DNA from: Maribacter ulvicola
GTDB taxonomy: Bacteria > Bacteroidota > Bacteroidia > Flavobacteriales > Flavobacteriaceae
NCBI RefSeq assembly: GCF_900155985.1
Contig: NZ_FTMA01000006.1
Location: forward strand, 62,001-126,000
Length of the DNA stretch: 64,000 bases
Direction: 5' to 3'
In this document: one piece after another, positions 24,803 through 34,238 of the stretch
Numbering within the stretch: the stretch's first letter is position 1
Layout: the number at the start of each line of letters is the position of its first letter
Program-made: the position numbers and the translations under genes
Notes under the pieces: model-generated
Seen by the model: the letters and a program-made list of their open reading frames with translations, nothing else
Told to the model about the DNA's origin: nothing
Databases searched by the model: none

Positions 24803-25527
24803 GCTTCAACCTTGCCTTTTTTCCAATAATATGGAATATTAGTAATTTCAAAAGCACTGGCCAAAACCACTTTTGAAAACTGAAATTTTCTCAAAAACTC
24901 AAAATTATAATCGGCTATTATAATTGGCTTTGGCTTCCAGTTCTGACGAACACCTTGAATAATTAACATGGATTTTTTTCTCTTATCATACACAAAAGTA
25001 TGCGGTAAGGGTCCAGCAAATTTTCGAGCATCTTCCCAATTTTTAAAAGATGAATTCATTGGAATTAAAACTTCATCTTTAGTATTTTTAATGACGACCT
25101 TAAATTCAGATTTTTTAGAATATATAGTTCTAACATCGTCTTTTAGGTCATTTTTAATATCTGTGGTTGTGTACTTATAATGTGTGAAGATATTACCTAG
25201 CAGTTCCATTTTTACCTTATCAGTCTCCGACTTAATAATATAAAGTCCGCGCAGAGTTTTTCCTGCCTTATTTCTGTAGCGAACAAAAATTCGATAACCG
25301 GTTAAGAAGAAATTATTCCCCATAAATTTAGGAAAACCTTTTGGACGAAGTGCTGATGTTTGTACCATTGCAACAGCTATAAATGCCCATTTATCTTCAA
25401 AGGTATCTAATTCTAATTTGTCTGGAATAATTGATTTTAATTCTTCCTTTGGCACTGCAAATGTCAATACAATTGAGCTGTCAAAAAATGCCTCTACGGC
25501 AAAAGGGTGATTTTTTAAAAAGCTCAT
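24793..25527 (-). CDS. DUF2071-like protein
   Basis: The 244-residue soluble protein opens with NHPFAVEAFFDSSIVLTFAV and has KEELKSIIPDKLELD followed by FIAVAMVQTSALRPKGFP and FFLTGYRIFVRY. This is the acetoacetate-decarboxylase-like DUF2071 (YqjF) pattern. Its activity is unknown. It lies between the DoxX-like gene (14-base gap) and the membrane methyltransferase gene (10-base overlap). Confidence 0.75.
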   Translation of the reverse strand: MSFLKNHPFAVEAFFDSSIVLTFAVPKEELKSIIPDKLELDTFEDKWAFIAVAMVQTSALRPKGFPKFMGNNFFLTGYRIFVRYRNKAGKTLRGLYIIKSETDKVKMELLGNIFTHYKYTTTDIKNDLKDDVRTIYSKKSEFKVVIKNTKDEVLIPMNSSFKNWEDARKFAGPLPHTFVYDKRKKSMLIIQGVRQNWKPKPIIIADYNFEFLRKFQFSKVVLASAFEITNIPYYWKKGKVEAWN

Positions 25528-25541
25528 ATCAAAATTTCAAA

Positions 25542-25916
25542 TTACAATTGTTGCTTCAAGATAAATTCATTGTAATAAACTACACCAACAAACAACAAAG
25601 CAAAAACACTATTCATTTTACCCCATAACAATAGGTCTGGAACTAAAAAATACTCTAGCATATTCATGACCGACACAACACTAATTTGCAGCAAAGCATT
25701 AATTCTAGAATTAGATTTGGATACAACCCAAACGGCCATTATAATTTCTGAGCCCCCTATTAAAACTGTAATTGGTCTAGCATAATTTTCACCTAAAATA
25801 CTGCCTACGATTTCTTGATGCCTCGGAACCAAATTAAGCACTTTACAAACTAATCCATTTAACAACCAAACTAATGCTAATAAAAAACTTAAAACTAAGT
25901 GTAATCTTTTTTTAAT
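25542..25916 (-). CDS. DoxX-like membrane protein, probable ATT start
   Basis: The conserved core LNGLVCKVLNLVPRHQEIVG, GENYARPITVLIGG and the final EFILKQQL mark a four-helix DoxX-like membrane protein. No ATG or GTG precedes the core. A TTG at 25865 would cut off the first membrane helix, but the frame is open upstream and encodes KKRLHLVLSFLLALVWLLNG, a proper first helix. The best upstream start is ATT at 25914-25916, a rare initiator. The open frame runs back to the stop codon of the upstream gene. Activity is unknown. Confidence 0.65.
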   Translation of the reverse strand: MKKRLHLVLSFLLALVWLLNGLVCKVLNLVPRHQEIVGSILGENYARPITVLIGGSEIIMAVWVVSKSNSRINALLQISVVSVMNMLEYFLVPDLLLWGKMNSVFALLFVGVVYYNEFILKQQL

Positions 25917-25937
25917 GGTATTTTTTTTTAGCGCGTT

Positions 25938-27881
25938 TTACTCCAACAAAGAAAATTCAATACTAGAATCTGTAAATACCGTATGTGTTTGGGTTTTAAA
26001 ATCGGACTCATCTGCCTTAAAGATGTTATCTACATAGGTCTGCGGATTTAAATCTATTAGCGGGAACCAGGTACTTTGTACTTGCACTTGCAGCTTATGC
26101 CCTTTTTTAATGGTATGGAACACATCTTGCAACTTAATTGTAACGTTAGTCTTTTGGTTCGCTACAAATGGCTCTGGGTTGGCAAAGCTATTTCTAAATC
26201 GACCCCTCAACACCTCACTACGTACCATTAAATGATAATTGCTCATTTTCAAATGGTCTTGCATGCCTTCATATGCCGGTTCATCCGCTGGGTGTACGTC
26301 AATGATTTTAACGATCCAATCTGCCGCAGTTCCGGTAGTGGCTACTTTTAGTTTTGCTAGAATATCGCCTGCCAAGGTCATATCATTTTCCATCACTTCA
26401 GTTTCAAATACCAACACATCACCACGACGTGCTGCAAAACGCTGATCGTCTGTCATGTATTTCCTTGGTGTAAACACCGTTTTAATATCTTCTGAATAAG
26501 GCACCGGTTTTTTAATATCGCTGATAAACTTTACCTCTTCTACTTCTTTTGGGTCAACAGTTAATTCTTGGTCTGAAGATAAGTACATGTCTTTTTTCAC
26601 TACTCCTGCTGGTGGCCAAGTATCATAGGTTTTCCATTCTTTACGTCCGGTATCAAAAACATAGGCTTCCGGCAGTCCACTATTTTTATCTCCGTTTCCT
26701 TTTAAGAAATGGTCGAAGAATTTAGTTTCAATATTTTCCTGATAAAATTCTGAAATTCCGTCACCAAAATAGTAGTTACCTACCGTATTTTGACCTTTTC
26801 TTCGTGCCCATCCGCCATGATCCCATGGTCCAAAAACCAAGGTGTTGTAATTATCGGCATTGTACTTTTCTATATTCTTGTAGGTTTCTAACGGTCCGTA
26901 TAAATCTTCGGCATCAAACTCGCCTGCCACTACCATGGTTGCCACGGTTGGTTTTACATTTTTCAAATGCTGAATCAGGCCCTTACTCTGCCACATTTCA
27001 TCATAATTTGGGTGCTCTTTTAATTCGTTCCAGAAATAATCATCGGTAACCCCTTCTTTTGCCATGCGTGGTGTATCTGTAGTTTCATACTCAAAGAAGC
27101 GATCTAAGTTCTTTAGGGGACCTTCATCTAAAAAGAACTGGTACTGATCTTCTGTCGGTAATTCTGGCAGCGTATACCATGCCGTGTCTATAGGCTTATC
27201 ACCATCTGGTCTTGGCGTACCAAATAAAGAAGTTGCTCTAAAATAACTCAGTAAATACGCTCCGTTATGGTGAAAATCATCAAAAAAGAAATCGGCAATA
27301 CTTGCCTGCGGCGATGCTGCCTTTAACGCAGGGTGTGCATCTACAACCGCATAGGTAGAGTAATAACCAGGGTATGAAATACCCCATATACCCACATTAC
27401 CATTATTGTTTTCTACATTGTTAACCAGCCAATCTATAGTGTCATAGGTATCTGAACTTTCATCGATATCTTTCTCCGTTTTTTTATTTGGATTAAAAGC
27501 ACGCATGTTCTCAAAATGACCTTCGCTTAACCAACGGCCACGAACATCTTGATATACGACTATATAGCCATCTTGCATCATGTGAATATTAGGGGCGATC
27601 TTCGTTTTAAAATTACCTTCTCCGTAGGGTTGCGAACTATACGGCGTTCGTTGCATGATAATAGGATATTTTTTTGAATTATCCTTAGGCGAATAAATGG
27701 TAGTGTGAAGTTTAATACCATCTCGCATGGTAATATCTACTTCTTTTTTGGTGTAGTTATCTTCTACATAGGTTTCAGACACCTCAGCATTAGCTACTTT
27801 AGGGGCTGTTTTTCTACAGGAAATAAACACTGTAGTTAATAAAATAAGGGTAAAAAGGTGTTTGATGGTACTCTTTGGCAT
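25938..27881 (-). CDS. secreted CocE/NonD-family (S15-type) hydrolase lipoprotein
   Basis: A 647-residue protein with a lipoprotein signal (LFTLILLTTVFISC, lipobox Cys near residue 22). The alpha/beta hydrolase domain has TMRDGIKLHTTIYSP, then YVVVYQDVRGRWLSEG and the nucleophile motif GIWGISYPGYYS (Ser in GISYPG). A jelly-roll X-Pro-dipeptidase C-terminal domain follows from about residue 440. This matches cocaine-esterase and X-Pro-dipeptidase related acylases. The natural substrate, a peptide or ester, is not visible. A 20-bp palindrome lies four bases upstream of the start. Confidence 0.88.
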   Translation of the reverse strand: MPKSTIKHLFTLILLTTVFISCRKTAPKVANAEVSETYVEDNYTKKEVDITMRDGIKLHTTIYSPKDNSKKYPIIMQRTPYSSQPYGEGNFKTKIAPNIHMMQDGYIVVYQDVRGRWLSEGHFENMRAFNPNKKTEKDIDESSDTYDTIDWLVNNVENNNGNVGIWGISYPGYYSTYAVVDAHPALKAASPQASIADFFFDDFHHNGAYLLSYFRATSLFGTPRPDGDKPIDTAWYTLPELPTEDQYQFFLDEGPLKNLDRFFEYETTDTPRMAKEGVTDDYFWNELKEHPNYDEMWQSKGLIQHLKNVKPTVATMVVAGEFDAEDLYGPLETYKNIEKYNADNYNTLVFGPWDHGGWARRKGQNTVGNYYFGDGISEFYQENIETKFFDHFLKGNGDKNSGLPEAYVFDTGRKEWKTYDTWPPAGVVKKDMYLSSDQELTVDPKEVEEVKFISDIKKPVPYSEDIKTVFTPRKYMTDDQRFAARRGDVLVFETEVMENDMTLAGDILAKLKVATTGTAADWIVKIIDVHPADEPAYEGMQDHLKMSNYHLMVRSEVLRGRFRNSFANPEPFVANQKTNVTIKLQDVFHTIKKGHKLQVQVQSTWFPLIDLNPQTYVDNIFKADESDFKTQTHTVFTDSSIEFSLLE

Positions 27882-27884
27882 GTC

Positions 27885-27904
27885 TTAAGAATTTAAATTC
27901 TTAA
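27885..27904. promoter_or_regulatory. perfect 20-bp palindrome in front of the S15-type hydrolase
   Basis: TTAAGAATTT followed by AAATTCTTAA is a perfect inverted repeat ending four bases before the start codon. It could be an operator or an mRNA structure that affects initiation. Low sequence complexity makes chance plausible. Confidence 0.4.
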
Positions 27905-28221
27905 AGCTAAGAAAGTTTAGCCGATTATTGCCAAAGTAATACTGATGAGATGACCGAAAAATTTAAACTTTTCAGTATGCCGGTACATAGATAGCTTCTA
28001 CCGATAACTAATGGGGGGAAGTAACCTGTTGATTTTAAAACTAAAATAGAAAACTACTACTCCCAATGGTTATAGGAATTGCTATTCTATAAAAAATTAT
28101 ATCATGAACAACTTTCTCATTAGCATAAGTATGCCAGAGAAAAAATCGCTTTTGTATTCTTGAACAGTAGGCTCTTGGTGTAATTGATTTTTCATTACAT
28201 AAATGTTTTACGGGTTGGAAA
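27905..28221. other. spacer without a supportable gene
   Basis: About 317 bases between the S15-type hydrolase start and the end of the small lipoprotein gene. I see no conserved motif, no strong hairpin and no coding stretch longer than about 20 codons with a start. Confidence 0.5.
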
Positions 28222-28419
28222 TTAATCAGAAAATGGAATTAATGCAACTGTTTTTTCAGATTTTTCAATTTCAAAATCTGAACTTACTTTTACAGAACGA
28301 TATTCGGTTTTTGCTGCATCTAAAACAACAAATTCAGAAATTATATCTGTATCTTTTGAACAAGATTGCATTGCAACACAAGCCAAAATGGCTAAGATTA
28401 TTCTTTGGGGTATAGACAT
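28222..28419 (-). CDS. small putative lipoprotein
   Basis: The 65-residue open frame starts MSIPQRIILAILACVAMQSC, a convincing lipoprotein signal with the lipobox Cys at residue 20, followed by SKDTDIISEF and a short polar tail. No family is recognised. A perfect -7 element TATATTTG is at 28610-28617 on the minus strand with a TTG 16 bases further upstream, so a transcript with a leader of about 190 bases is plausible. It could equally be a decayed gene. Confidence 0.5.
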   Translation of the reverse strand: MSIPQRIILAILACVAMQSCSKDTDIISEFVVLDAAKTEYRSVKVSSDFEIEKSEKTVALIPFSD

Positions 28420-28956
28420 GACATACGTAGGTTAAGTTATTATTTAAATAGGTTTTTAAAAGATGCGATACCTTTATTCAGCATTAAAAACAAGCTAACT
28501 TTTGGGGCTTTAACCTGCATTGAACGCTGTCCGTTTTTCGTTTGCACTAGTACTATATATTTCATCTTTTGTAGGTGGCGAGATTTGGGATTCTCTAATT
28601 ATTACACTTCAAATATATGTAATCTTTTTCCTACAAATTTATTTTTTGTGGTCAACGCGCACTAATTTGTTGTGAAGGGGTGTTAATTGGCTCATGAAGA
28701 ATATTGTTAGGTGTATTTAAGAGAGGTAAGTTGCTTCTTTATTGCTAACTGACAATAACCTTATTTCCTAAGACGCTAAATACAAAACAAAAAAAATGCT
28801 CCGTAAAACACGGAGCATTTTTATACTTAATTCTAAATTCTAATTGAGATACTCTTATAAGTAAACTATGCCGCTACAAGACCCATTCATATTATTACCA
28901 TAAAGGCATAATTATGCTATTAACGTACAGTTTACTTTGTTTTGCCCATAATGACG
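28420..28956. other. 537-base spacer holding a candidate promoter and a terminator
   Basis: The spacer between the small lipoprotein gene and metK contains the -7-like TATATTTG (28610-28617, minus) and the terminator at 28797-28817. A short plus-strand open frame at 28405-28665 has biased, unlikely composition and no start context. I do not call it a gene. Confidence 0.5.
28797..28817 (-). terminator. intrinsic terminator downstream of metK
   Basis: TGCTCCGT and ACGGAGCA pair around AAAAC and are followed on the minus strand by at least six T residues. It lies about 140 bases after the metK stop. The flanking A-run also makes it usable from the other strand. Confidence 0.75.
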
Positions 28957-30213
28957 TTACAGGCTAAACGCCGCTTTTATCTCTGCCACTTTATCTAACT
29001 TTTCCCAAGTGAACAATTCCACTTCTTTTTCGATACGACCGTTATAGGGCGATTCAAAAACCTTGGTAATTGTAGTTGGTTGTTTACCCATGTGGCCGTA
29101 TGCCGCAGTTTCCAAATAAATTGGGTTTCTTAACTTTAATCTATCTTCAATTGCAAAAGGTCTCATATCAAACAACTGAGCAACTTTTTTTGCAATATCG
29201 CCATCACTTAATCCTACTTTAGAGGTACCATAAGTATCCACAAAAATAGAAGTAGGTTCTACCACACCAATAGCATAACTTACTTGCACTAAAATCTCAG
29301 CTGCTACACCTGCTGCCACTAAATTCTTTGCTGCATGCCGCGCTGCATATGCCGCACTACGATCTACCTTACTGGGGTCTTTACCGCTAAAAGCACCACC
29401 ACCATGAGCACCCTTGCCACCATACGTATCAACAATAATCTTACGTCCTGTTAAACCGGTATCTCCATGGGGACCACCAATTACAAACTTACCTGTTGGG
29501 TTAATATGATACTTAATTTGATCGTCAAACAACTTCTGAGTTTCTACAGGTAATTGAGCCTTTACTTTTGGAATTAAAATTGAAATAATGTCCGACTTAA
29601 TTTTTTCCAGCATTTTTTCATCATCGGCATCAAAAGCATCGTGCTGTGTAGAGATTACAATAGTATCTATACGTATTGGTTCATTTGCATCTGAATATTC
29701 TATAGTTACCTGTGCCTTAGCATCTGGTCTTAAATAAGAAATCTCTTTATTCTCTCTGCGCAGTCCTGCCAATGTATGCAGAATTTTGTGCGAGATATCT
29801 AAAGCTAAAGGCATATAATTTTCAGTCTCACTAGTTGCGTAACCAAACATCATACCTTGATCACCGGCTCCTTGCTCTTCTTTTGAACCCCGGTCCACAC
29901 CTTGGCTAATGTCTTGGGATTGCTCGTGTATCAATGATATAACTCCACAAGAATCTCCACTAAATTGGTATTCTCCTTTTGTATATCCAATTTTATTAAT
30001 GACTTCACGGGCAATGTTCTGTACATCTAAATAAGTATTGCTTTTTACCTCTCCCGCTAATACCACTTGACCGGTAGTTACCAAAGTTTCACAAGCAACC
30101 TTACTCTCTTGATCAAAAGCAAGAAAATTATCTAACAACGCATCACTTATCTGATCCGCAACTTTATCCGGATGTCCTTCACTAACAGATTCTGATGTAA
30201 ATAAATATGGCAT
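28957..30213 (-). CDS. metK: S-adenosylmethionine synthetase
   Basis: MetK makes SAM from methionine and ATP, with release of PPi and Pi. The 418 residues include the N-terminal [20 protein letters not shown], the hexapeptide GAGDQG near residue 117 and [19 protein letters not shown] near 265. It completes the methionine cycle of the window. A SAM-II riboswitch candidate precedes it, which would give direct product feedback. Confidence 0.97.
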   Translation of the reverse strand: MPYLFTSESVSEGHPDKVADQISDALLDNFLAFDQESKVACETLVTTGQVVLAGEVKSNTYLDVQNIAREVINKIGYTKGEYQFSGDSCGVISLIHEQSQDISQGVDRGSKEEQGAGDQGMMFGYATSETENYMPLALDISHKILHTLAGLRRENKEISYLRPDAKAQVTIEYSDANEPIRIDTIVISTQHDAFDADDEKMLEKIKSDIISILIPKVKAQLPVETQKLFDDQIKYHINPTGKFVIGGPHGDTGLTGRKIIVDTYGGKGAHGGGAFSGKDPSKVDRSAAYAARHAAKNLVAAGVAAEILVQVSYAIGVVEPTSIFVDTYGTSKVGLSDGDIAKKVAQLFDMRPFAIEDRLKLRNPIYLETAAYGHMGKQPTTITKVFESPYNGRIEKEVELFTWEKLDKVAEIKAAFSL

Positions 30214-30289
30214 AACACTCTTTTTTATTCTTAAAAGGATTTGAACGAATGCCGAAAAGAAGTATGATGCGATGGGATACCAACATCAA

Positions 30290-30359
30290 CTGCTTTAGCA
30301 TTTTTTTGTTTTCAACTCTTAGTTTAAACAGAGGTTGCAATCAGTCAAATCCCTCCTCT
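30290..30359 (-). promoter_or_regulatory. probable SAM-II riboswitch upstream of metK
   Basis: On the minus strand the order is AGAGG (P1 5'), AGGGATTTGACTGATTGCAA, CCTCT (P1 3'), GTTTAAA, then an A-rich loop and ATGCTAAAGCAG. The same order of P1, GATTT...ATTGCAA, TAAA and GCTAAA defines SAM-II. CTG in the first loop can pair with the terminal CAG to close the pseudoknot. The loop before GCTAAA is longer than in classical examples. It ends about 75 bases before metK. Confidence 0.68.
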
Positions 30360-30470
30360 TTATTTAATATAACCACAAAAATATGAAAAATGTTCTGTTC
30401 CATATCTTAATACCGGTTATTTATTAACGCAAATAAAAGATTTTATAATTAGCCATATGTATTTTCTAGA

Positions 30471-33149
30471 TTAAAGATCATATTTCACCGACAATAACAC
30501 GTATCTAGGTTGTACAAAATAAGCTTGCGTGCTAAAATATAATTCATTGGTACTATCTCTATTTAATGTAGTCGTATTCAATAAATTAGTGCCTTTTACT
30601 CCATATTCCCAATGACTATCTTTTTTCTGATACGTTAAATAAGATTCCAAAAAACTATAGGTATTAGATATCGTATCTGCATCATCTGTATAATTATAAT
30701 AATCATAGTCTACCGTAAAAATGAAATTCTTTAAGAAACTGGCATCAAAACGGGCATAGGGCCTGCTGGTATAAAACGTGGTTTCTAAATTGCCATTTTC
30801 ATAATTGTTTACCGTATACCTGTACCCCAGCTCTAAATTAGGGGCATTTTTAAAATTAGTAGATAACGCCCCTCTATAGTTTTGCGTTAATGAATTTGAA
30901 GTTCGTTGGGCATTGTCTACCAAATTATTGGTTGTAGACCACCCCAAACTACCTTGTACAGATGCTTTTATCTTCCCTAAGGTACGTTCGTATTTTCCAC
31001 TTGCCGACAATGATTCATCATCAAAATTAGAATTGATTATACTACTTACCCTATTAATACCATTGATATTCACTCCACTTTTTAAAGCATCTATTCTCTT
31101 GGTATATGCCACATTTGCGAAAATATTGGTAAAATTGAACATATTAAAGCTGAAAAAATTAAGCGATACATTATGGTTCAGCGCACTTTCTAAATCACGA
31201 TTACCGCTGTAGAGCGAGTTATAGTTATTAAGTACATACCCTTGAGCAAAATTACTGACATCTGTAAACGATCTAGTTACCCGATAATTAAAACGCAGAT
31301 TTTCTGATTTTTTCAGTTGTGCATTAATATAAACATCTGGAAGCAATGACGTTAAATTATCTTCTACCACAGTACCTAGCTGCTCATTTTTTAAATTGAA
31401 CTGATGTAAAGTTACTCCGGGATTAAAAGTGAAAATTCCAGAAATAACCTTATAATGTATGCCTGCGTAGATATCAGAAACATGAAAGGCAACTTCATTA
31501 TTGAACTCATTTTCGTCCATATTTAAAATATCTTCATTATCTAAAATCTGAAATATGTTCGAATTAAAATTTTGATTGCTTTGCGTAGTACCTAAAGTTA
31601 GATTGATATTACTTTTACTACCTAACACCCTATAATAATCTACTTTGGCATCCACCTTATTGGTTACTACGGATTTTGCCTGATTGAAATTATATACATC
31701 TTGATCCTCATCTACCGGAAAAATATCTAAAAAAGCAAACTCGTTTCGTATCGATTCATAAAAAGGATCTTCATCTTGATATAGGTACTGTGCTTCTACC
31801 GCAAAAATGTTGTTCTCATTTGAAGTATAGTAAATATTTAAATTCTGATTTACAGATAGCGGCTTCTGTTTTTTCTCTTCAACAATCTGATCGGTAATAG
31901 ACGAAATAGAAAGTACATCTATTTCCTCATTATCGTCTGACTGTTTTAAAAGCGCATCATAATCTAGCTGAAAATCTTCATTAGGTTTGTATTTAACACT
32001 AAATTTCGCCAAACCTAAATGTACGGTCTGATCTGTATTAGAGGTGGTGCTTTCTACTTCATCACTGATTATATATGAAGTGGTCCTCTCAGATTTCATA
32101 AGCGTACCGGTGTAGGAATATATTCCAAACCCGCTTAGATCCAACCCTTCTATTGGTGCATAACTAAAATTAGCCGCAGCAAATTTGGTGTCAATTTCGT
32201 TTGCCCTATTATTCTGTGCCGAAGAAAGCCCTAAACCATCAGCCCCTGTAGAAATGGAGCTGCCTCCTCTTGAATTTATATTTCTAAAACCGCCCGTAAA
32301 GTTTCTATAATCGCTTCTTCCAAAAGGAACCTCCCCAATATTATTTAAGTCCGTGATGATGTTTATGCTGTATTTAGGACTGTAATAAAACAATTTTGGA
32401 TGCGCCAAATACCTGTCATCAGGACCATAACCTGCCGTTAATTCCCCAAACCAAAAGTTCTTTTTTCCTTCTTTAAGCTTTATATTCAACGCAACGTTAT
32501 CATCATCATTGGTAAGCCCTTTCATTTGGGAAACTTCATTGAAATTTCGCAACACCTCCACTTTATTTAAGGCATTTGCAGGAATGTTCTCTACCGCCAA
32601 TTTGGTATCTCCATCAAAAAAATCTTTACCCTCTACCATCACCTTGCTCACAGTTTTACCTTCTACCTCTATTTGACCGTCATCGTTGATTTCAATTCCC
32701 GGAAGGTTTTCCAACACATCTTTCAACTTCTTTTCCGTACCGGATACAAAGGCATCTGTATCATACACTATAGTATCTCCCTTTACCGAAACCGGCATTT
32801 CATAAGTAACGTCTACCTCATCTAATTGTGCCGCCTGCTCTTGCATGACAATATCTTTTACGGCATCTTGCGTACCAGCAGTAAATGTGAACGATTCTGG
32901 TTTAAAACCTAGGTAACTCACTTTTACCGTATACTGTTCCCCTGTTTTCAATTTCAATTTAAAGAGCCCGGCATGGTTGGTTATTCCGTAAGATTCCAAT
33001 CCTTGCGTAGCAGTATTTATAGCAATTACATTTGCCATATCTACACCAACGCCCAAGCTATCTTTAACGGTACCTGACAATGACATTTCTTGAGCTGATC
33101 CAATGGTAGCTAACAATAGCATAAGGATAAAAAGCACTTTATTTTTCAT
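30471..33149 (-). CDS. outer-membrane beta-barrel protein with regulatory-like N-domain
   Basis: An 892-residue exported protein with a signal peptide (ILMLLLATIGSAQ). A carboxypeptidase-regulatory-like domain follows (about 22-100, SLSGTVKDSLGVGVDMANVI), then a plug-like segment with LENLPGIEINDDGQIEVEGK near residue 145. The remainder is a barrel of alternating aromatic strands ending VLLSVKYDL. This is a TonB-receptor-like family common in Flavobacteriia. It is the second gene behind the GLPGLI gene, 41 bases apart, a pairing seen often. The cargo is unknown. Confidence 0.85.
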   Translation of the reverse strand: MKNKVLFILMLLLATIGSAQEMSLSGTVKDSLGVGVDMANVIAINTATQGLESYGITNHAGLFKLKLKTGEQYTVKVSYLGFKPESFTFTAGTQDAVKDIVMQEQAAQLDEVDVTYEMPVSVKGDTIVYDTDAFVSGTEKKLKDVLENLPGIEINDDGQIEVEGKTVSKVMVEGKDFFDGDTKLAVENIPANALNKVEVLRNFNEVSQMKGLTNDDDNVALNIKLKEGKKNFWFGELTAGYGPDDRYLAHPKLFYYSPKYSINIITDLNNIGEVPFGRSDYRNFTGGFRNINSRGGSSISTGADGLGLSSAQNNRANEIDTKFAAANFSYAPIEGLDLSGFGIYSYTGTLMKSERTTSYIISDEVESTTSNTDQTVHLGLAKFSVKYKPNEDFQLDYDALLKQSDDNEEIDVLSISSITDQIVEEKKQKPLSVNQNLNIYYTSNENNIFAVEAQYLYQDEDPFYESIRNEFAFLDIFPVDEDQDVYNFNQAKSVVTNKVDAKVDYYRVLGSKSNINLTLGTTQSNQNFNSNIFQILDNEDILNMDENEFNNEVAFHVSDIYAGIHYKVISGIFTFNPGVTLHQFNLKNEQLGTVVEDNLTSLLPDVYINAQLKKSENLRFNYRVTRSFTDVSNFAQGYVLNNYNSLYSGNRDLESALNHNVSLNFFSFNMFNFTNIFANVAYTKRIDALKSGVNINGINRVSSIINSNFDDESLSASGKYERTLGKIKASVQGSLGWSTTNNLVDNAQRTSNSLTQNYRGALSTNFKNAPNLELGYRYTVNNYENGNLETTFYTSRPYARFDASFLKNFIFTVDYDYYNYTDDADTISNTYSFLESYLTYQKKDSHWEYGVKGTNLLNTTTLNRDSTNELYFSTQAYFVQPRYVLLSVKYDL

Positions 33150-33190
33150 GTGATGGCTATATAAAAAAAATGGATTATGAAGTATTAATT

Positions 33191-34045
33191 TTAGTTTCGT
33201 CTACCTCCACGACCACCACGATTTCTAAAATTTTCTCGCATTTCTTTCATTTTCTCTTGGGAAATTTCATCGTACTTGGCCTGAGTAACCTTTTTACCTT
33301 TATTAGGGGCTTTTATTTCCATTTTCTCAGAAGGGTTCAGAGTAATTTCTGAACAAACAATTGTAGTAATATCATCATTTACCGCTAAAATTAAACCCGG
33401 AAGCCCCCAGTACAGGCCAGGACCTTGATTTATTGGAATTTCTGGAGTATACCATGCTACAATTTCCACTTTTTTAATACTGAATTCCTCTTCTTTTTTC
33501 TCCTCATCTTTATTTTCATCTCCCCTACCCGGTCTTCTGAAGATTGCACTCATATTTGGTCTTTTAATAGTCTTTGTTGCTGTTGCCTTAAAGGCAGTGT
33601 AGTTGCCAATTTTCTTAGATTCGCTACCCATTTTCCACTCTAAGGTTTCTAATTCATCATCAATCAAAAATATTTTACCCAATAATTCATTTTTTATCAA
33701 ATACCGCTGATCTTTAATATTCTTATACAAATCTCCATCAGTACCGGTCATAGCTCCAAAGCGCGGACCACGACCACCTCCTCTCCCATCTGGGATCCCA
33801 AGCTTTTTTTCTTCTTTATACATAGAAGCTGTTTTATCAAAATTGAGCACAAATGTTTTTTCATTTGCTTCTTTTATACGCTTCATTATAGCTTTCTTTC
33901 TATCTTCTGGTATATTTCTATTACCAAAATCAAAGTTTACCTGAGTTTTACTCTGGTAAACTGCCTTACCTTGAAAATCTTGAGCCTGTGCACAAATACA
34001 TAATAAAATAGCAACCAATACTATAAACCACTTAAATCTTATCAT
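33191..34045 (-). CDS. GLPGLI family protein
   Basis: A secreted protein of 284 residues from the ATG at 34045, with a signal peptide (WFIVLVAILLCICAQA). The family name motif is present as GPGLYWGLPGLILAVND near residue 215. The C-terminus is Arg/Gly-rich (NFRNRGGRGGRR). Its function is unknown. It is the first gene of the pair with the beta-barrel protein downstream, suggesting a shared envelope role. Confidence 0.88.
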   Translation of the reverse strand: MIRFKWFIVLVAILLCICAQAQDFQGKAVYQSKTQVNFDFGNRNIPEDRKKAIMKRIKEANEKTFVLNFDKTASMYKEEKKLGIPDGRGGGRGPRFGAMTGTDGDLYKNIKDQRYLIKNELLGKIFLIDDELETLEWKMGSESKKIGNYTAFKATATKTIKRPNMSAIFRRPGRGDENKDEEKKEEEFSIKKVEIVAWYTPEIPINQGPGLYWGLPGLILAVNDDITTIVCSEITLNPSEKMEIKAPNKGKKVTQAKYDEISQEKMKEMRENFRNRGGRGGRRN

Positions 34046-34238
34046 CTCTACCAATTAAATTCCATAGTATGACATTCTCCATTACGTTTGGTTTAATCAA
34101 TTTCTGTTAATAAATGTTTTAAGACCATTATTTTCACGCCATATAGCAAATTTGTTTTTACTTCCTATAGTTATCTTGTATCTTGTACCGTCTAATATTA
34201 TTTGAGAATAGGAACACACCATTAATTAATTTAATTCT

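Noticed and set aside
28405-28665. Plus-strand open frame of 86 codons
   Set aside because: Composition is rich in Cys, Phe and Tyr with no family pattern, and it overlaps the start of a more convincing minus-strand lipoprotein gene.
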